Shown piece by piece: positions 63,651 through 64,000 of a stretch of DNA of 64,000 bases. This stretch comes from Haloplanus sp. HW8-1 (GTDB taxonomy: Archaea > Halobacteriota > Halobacteria > Halobacteriales > Haloferacaceae), in assembly GCF_023703795.1 (NCBI RefSeq), contig NZ_CP098518.1, forward strand, positions 2,728,001 through 2,792,000, in the 5' to 3' direction. The stretch's first letter is position 1, and each line of letters begins with the position of its first letter. The notes below the pieces were generated by a model. That model saw only the letters and a list, made by a program, of their open reading frames with translations. It searched no databases and had not been told where the DNA came from. The translations under genes and the position numbers were made by a program.

Positions 63651-64000
63651 ATGGACGTCGTCGCCGACCTGCACGTACACACGCCCGTCTCGGACGGGCG
63701 GTTGTCGCTCTCGGCTCTCCCGGGGGCCGCGCGGCGGGCCGGCGTCGAGGTGGTCGCCGTCACCGACCACGACCGGCTCCACCCGGGGCTGGACGCCCCC
63801 GTGATCGTCCGCGACGGCGTGACGATGATCCGGGGGATCGAACTCCAGGTCGAGACGGCGACGGGACGGATCGATCTGCTCGGCTACGGGGCGGCGGAGA
63901 CGGTGGCCCTACGGGCGGAGCTGGATCGACTGCAGCGCGACCGGATGTGCCGGGCGCGTCGGATGAGCGAGCGGATCGAGGACCGCCTCGGCGTCGAGCT
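63651..64000 (+). CDS. PHP-domain phosphoesterase, 3' end outside window
   Basis: At least 116 residues. VADLHVHTPVSDGRLSL (HxH metal motif) near 4-20 and VVAVTDHDRLHPG near 35 identify a PHP domain with several metal-binding His and Asp residues, as in small nucleotide or histidinol phosphatases. The rest lies beyond the window, so the specific reaction is open. Confidence 0.87.
   Translation, partial: MDVVADLHVHTPVSDGRLSLSALPGAARRAGVEVVAVTDHDRLHPGLDAPVIVRDGVTMIRGIELQVETATGRIDLLGYGAAETVALRAELDRLQRDRMCRARRMSERIEDRLGVE

Overview
The window is chromosomal DNA of a halophilic archaeon (class Halobacteria). The signs are high-GC, strongly acidic proteins (runs of D and E), Tat-type lipoproteins, leaderless promoters with TATA boxes, a doublet histone, TFB, RadA and NMD3, an intron-bearing elongator tRNA-Met, a PGF-CTERM surface protein, and many small haloarchaeal families (DUF5790, DUF5784, DUF5786, PspAB). 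As I recall it, the order azf - rpa2 - hstA - histone deacetylase resembles Haloferax volcanii. I cannot name the genus from sequence alone.

Layout. (1) 1-17600 is core chromosome: lipoproteins, a class-I glutamine amidotransferase, an ABC exporter, a creatininase-family protein, MptD (pterin pathway), the Azf-like sugar dehydrogenase, the RPA2/histone/deacetylase cluster, CCA-adding enzyme, GtrA and a sulfatase-fold protein. tRNAs for Val, Arg, Asn and Met are interspersed. (2) 17608-34560, starting right behind tRNA-Met, is an accessory island with visibly lower GC and loose packing. It holds a PGF-CTERM beta-propeller protein, a 273-bp IS200/IS605-type MITE, an ADP-ribosylglycohydrolase, an HNH endonuclease with a probable modification-reading N-terminus, a wHTH/toxin-like pair, a frameshifted integrase, a complete mre11-rad50-nurA-X-herA operon, and an AAA ATPase with a PD-(D/E)XK tail behind a three-repeat operator. 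(3) 34746-64000 is core again: Cas4-like protein, Sua5, redox proteins, CNNM and Pi transporters, threonine aldolase, M29 peptidase, lrp/glnA, PAP2, tfb, sufU, SQR, radA, htpX/pspAB, nmd3, an XPD-like helicase and several haloarchaeal unknowns. The last gene (PHP domain) runs off the end, and the first gene begins before the window.

The main point of interest is the island operon mre11-rad50-nurA-(221-aa unknown)-herA. Its genes are fused by ATGA and TAATG junctions. It combines end-sensing (Mre11-Rad50) and end-resection (NurA-HerA) machinery in one transcription unit among restriction, toxin-like and recombination genes. This suggests a mobile DNA-end-processing or defence cassette rather than housekeeping repair.

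A second point is the pair of nearly identical (one mismatch) MITEs at 6488 and 19660. Their ends can be reconstructed to the base. One insertion replaced the stop codon of a neighbouring gene, and their right ends look like TnpB-type guide-RNA scaffolds. Other notable structures are a 9-copy 21-bp minisatellite beside a 16-bp palindrome (40312-40597), a hairpin cluster with duplicated tRNA-Arg 3' ends (9713-10064), and a tandem TATA promoter for tfb.
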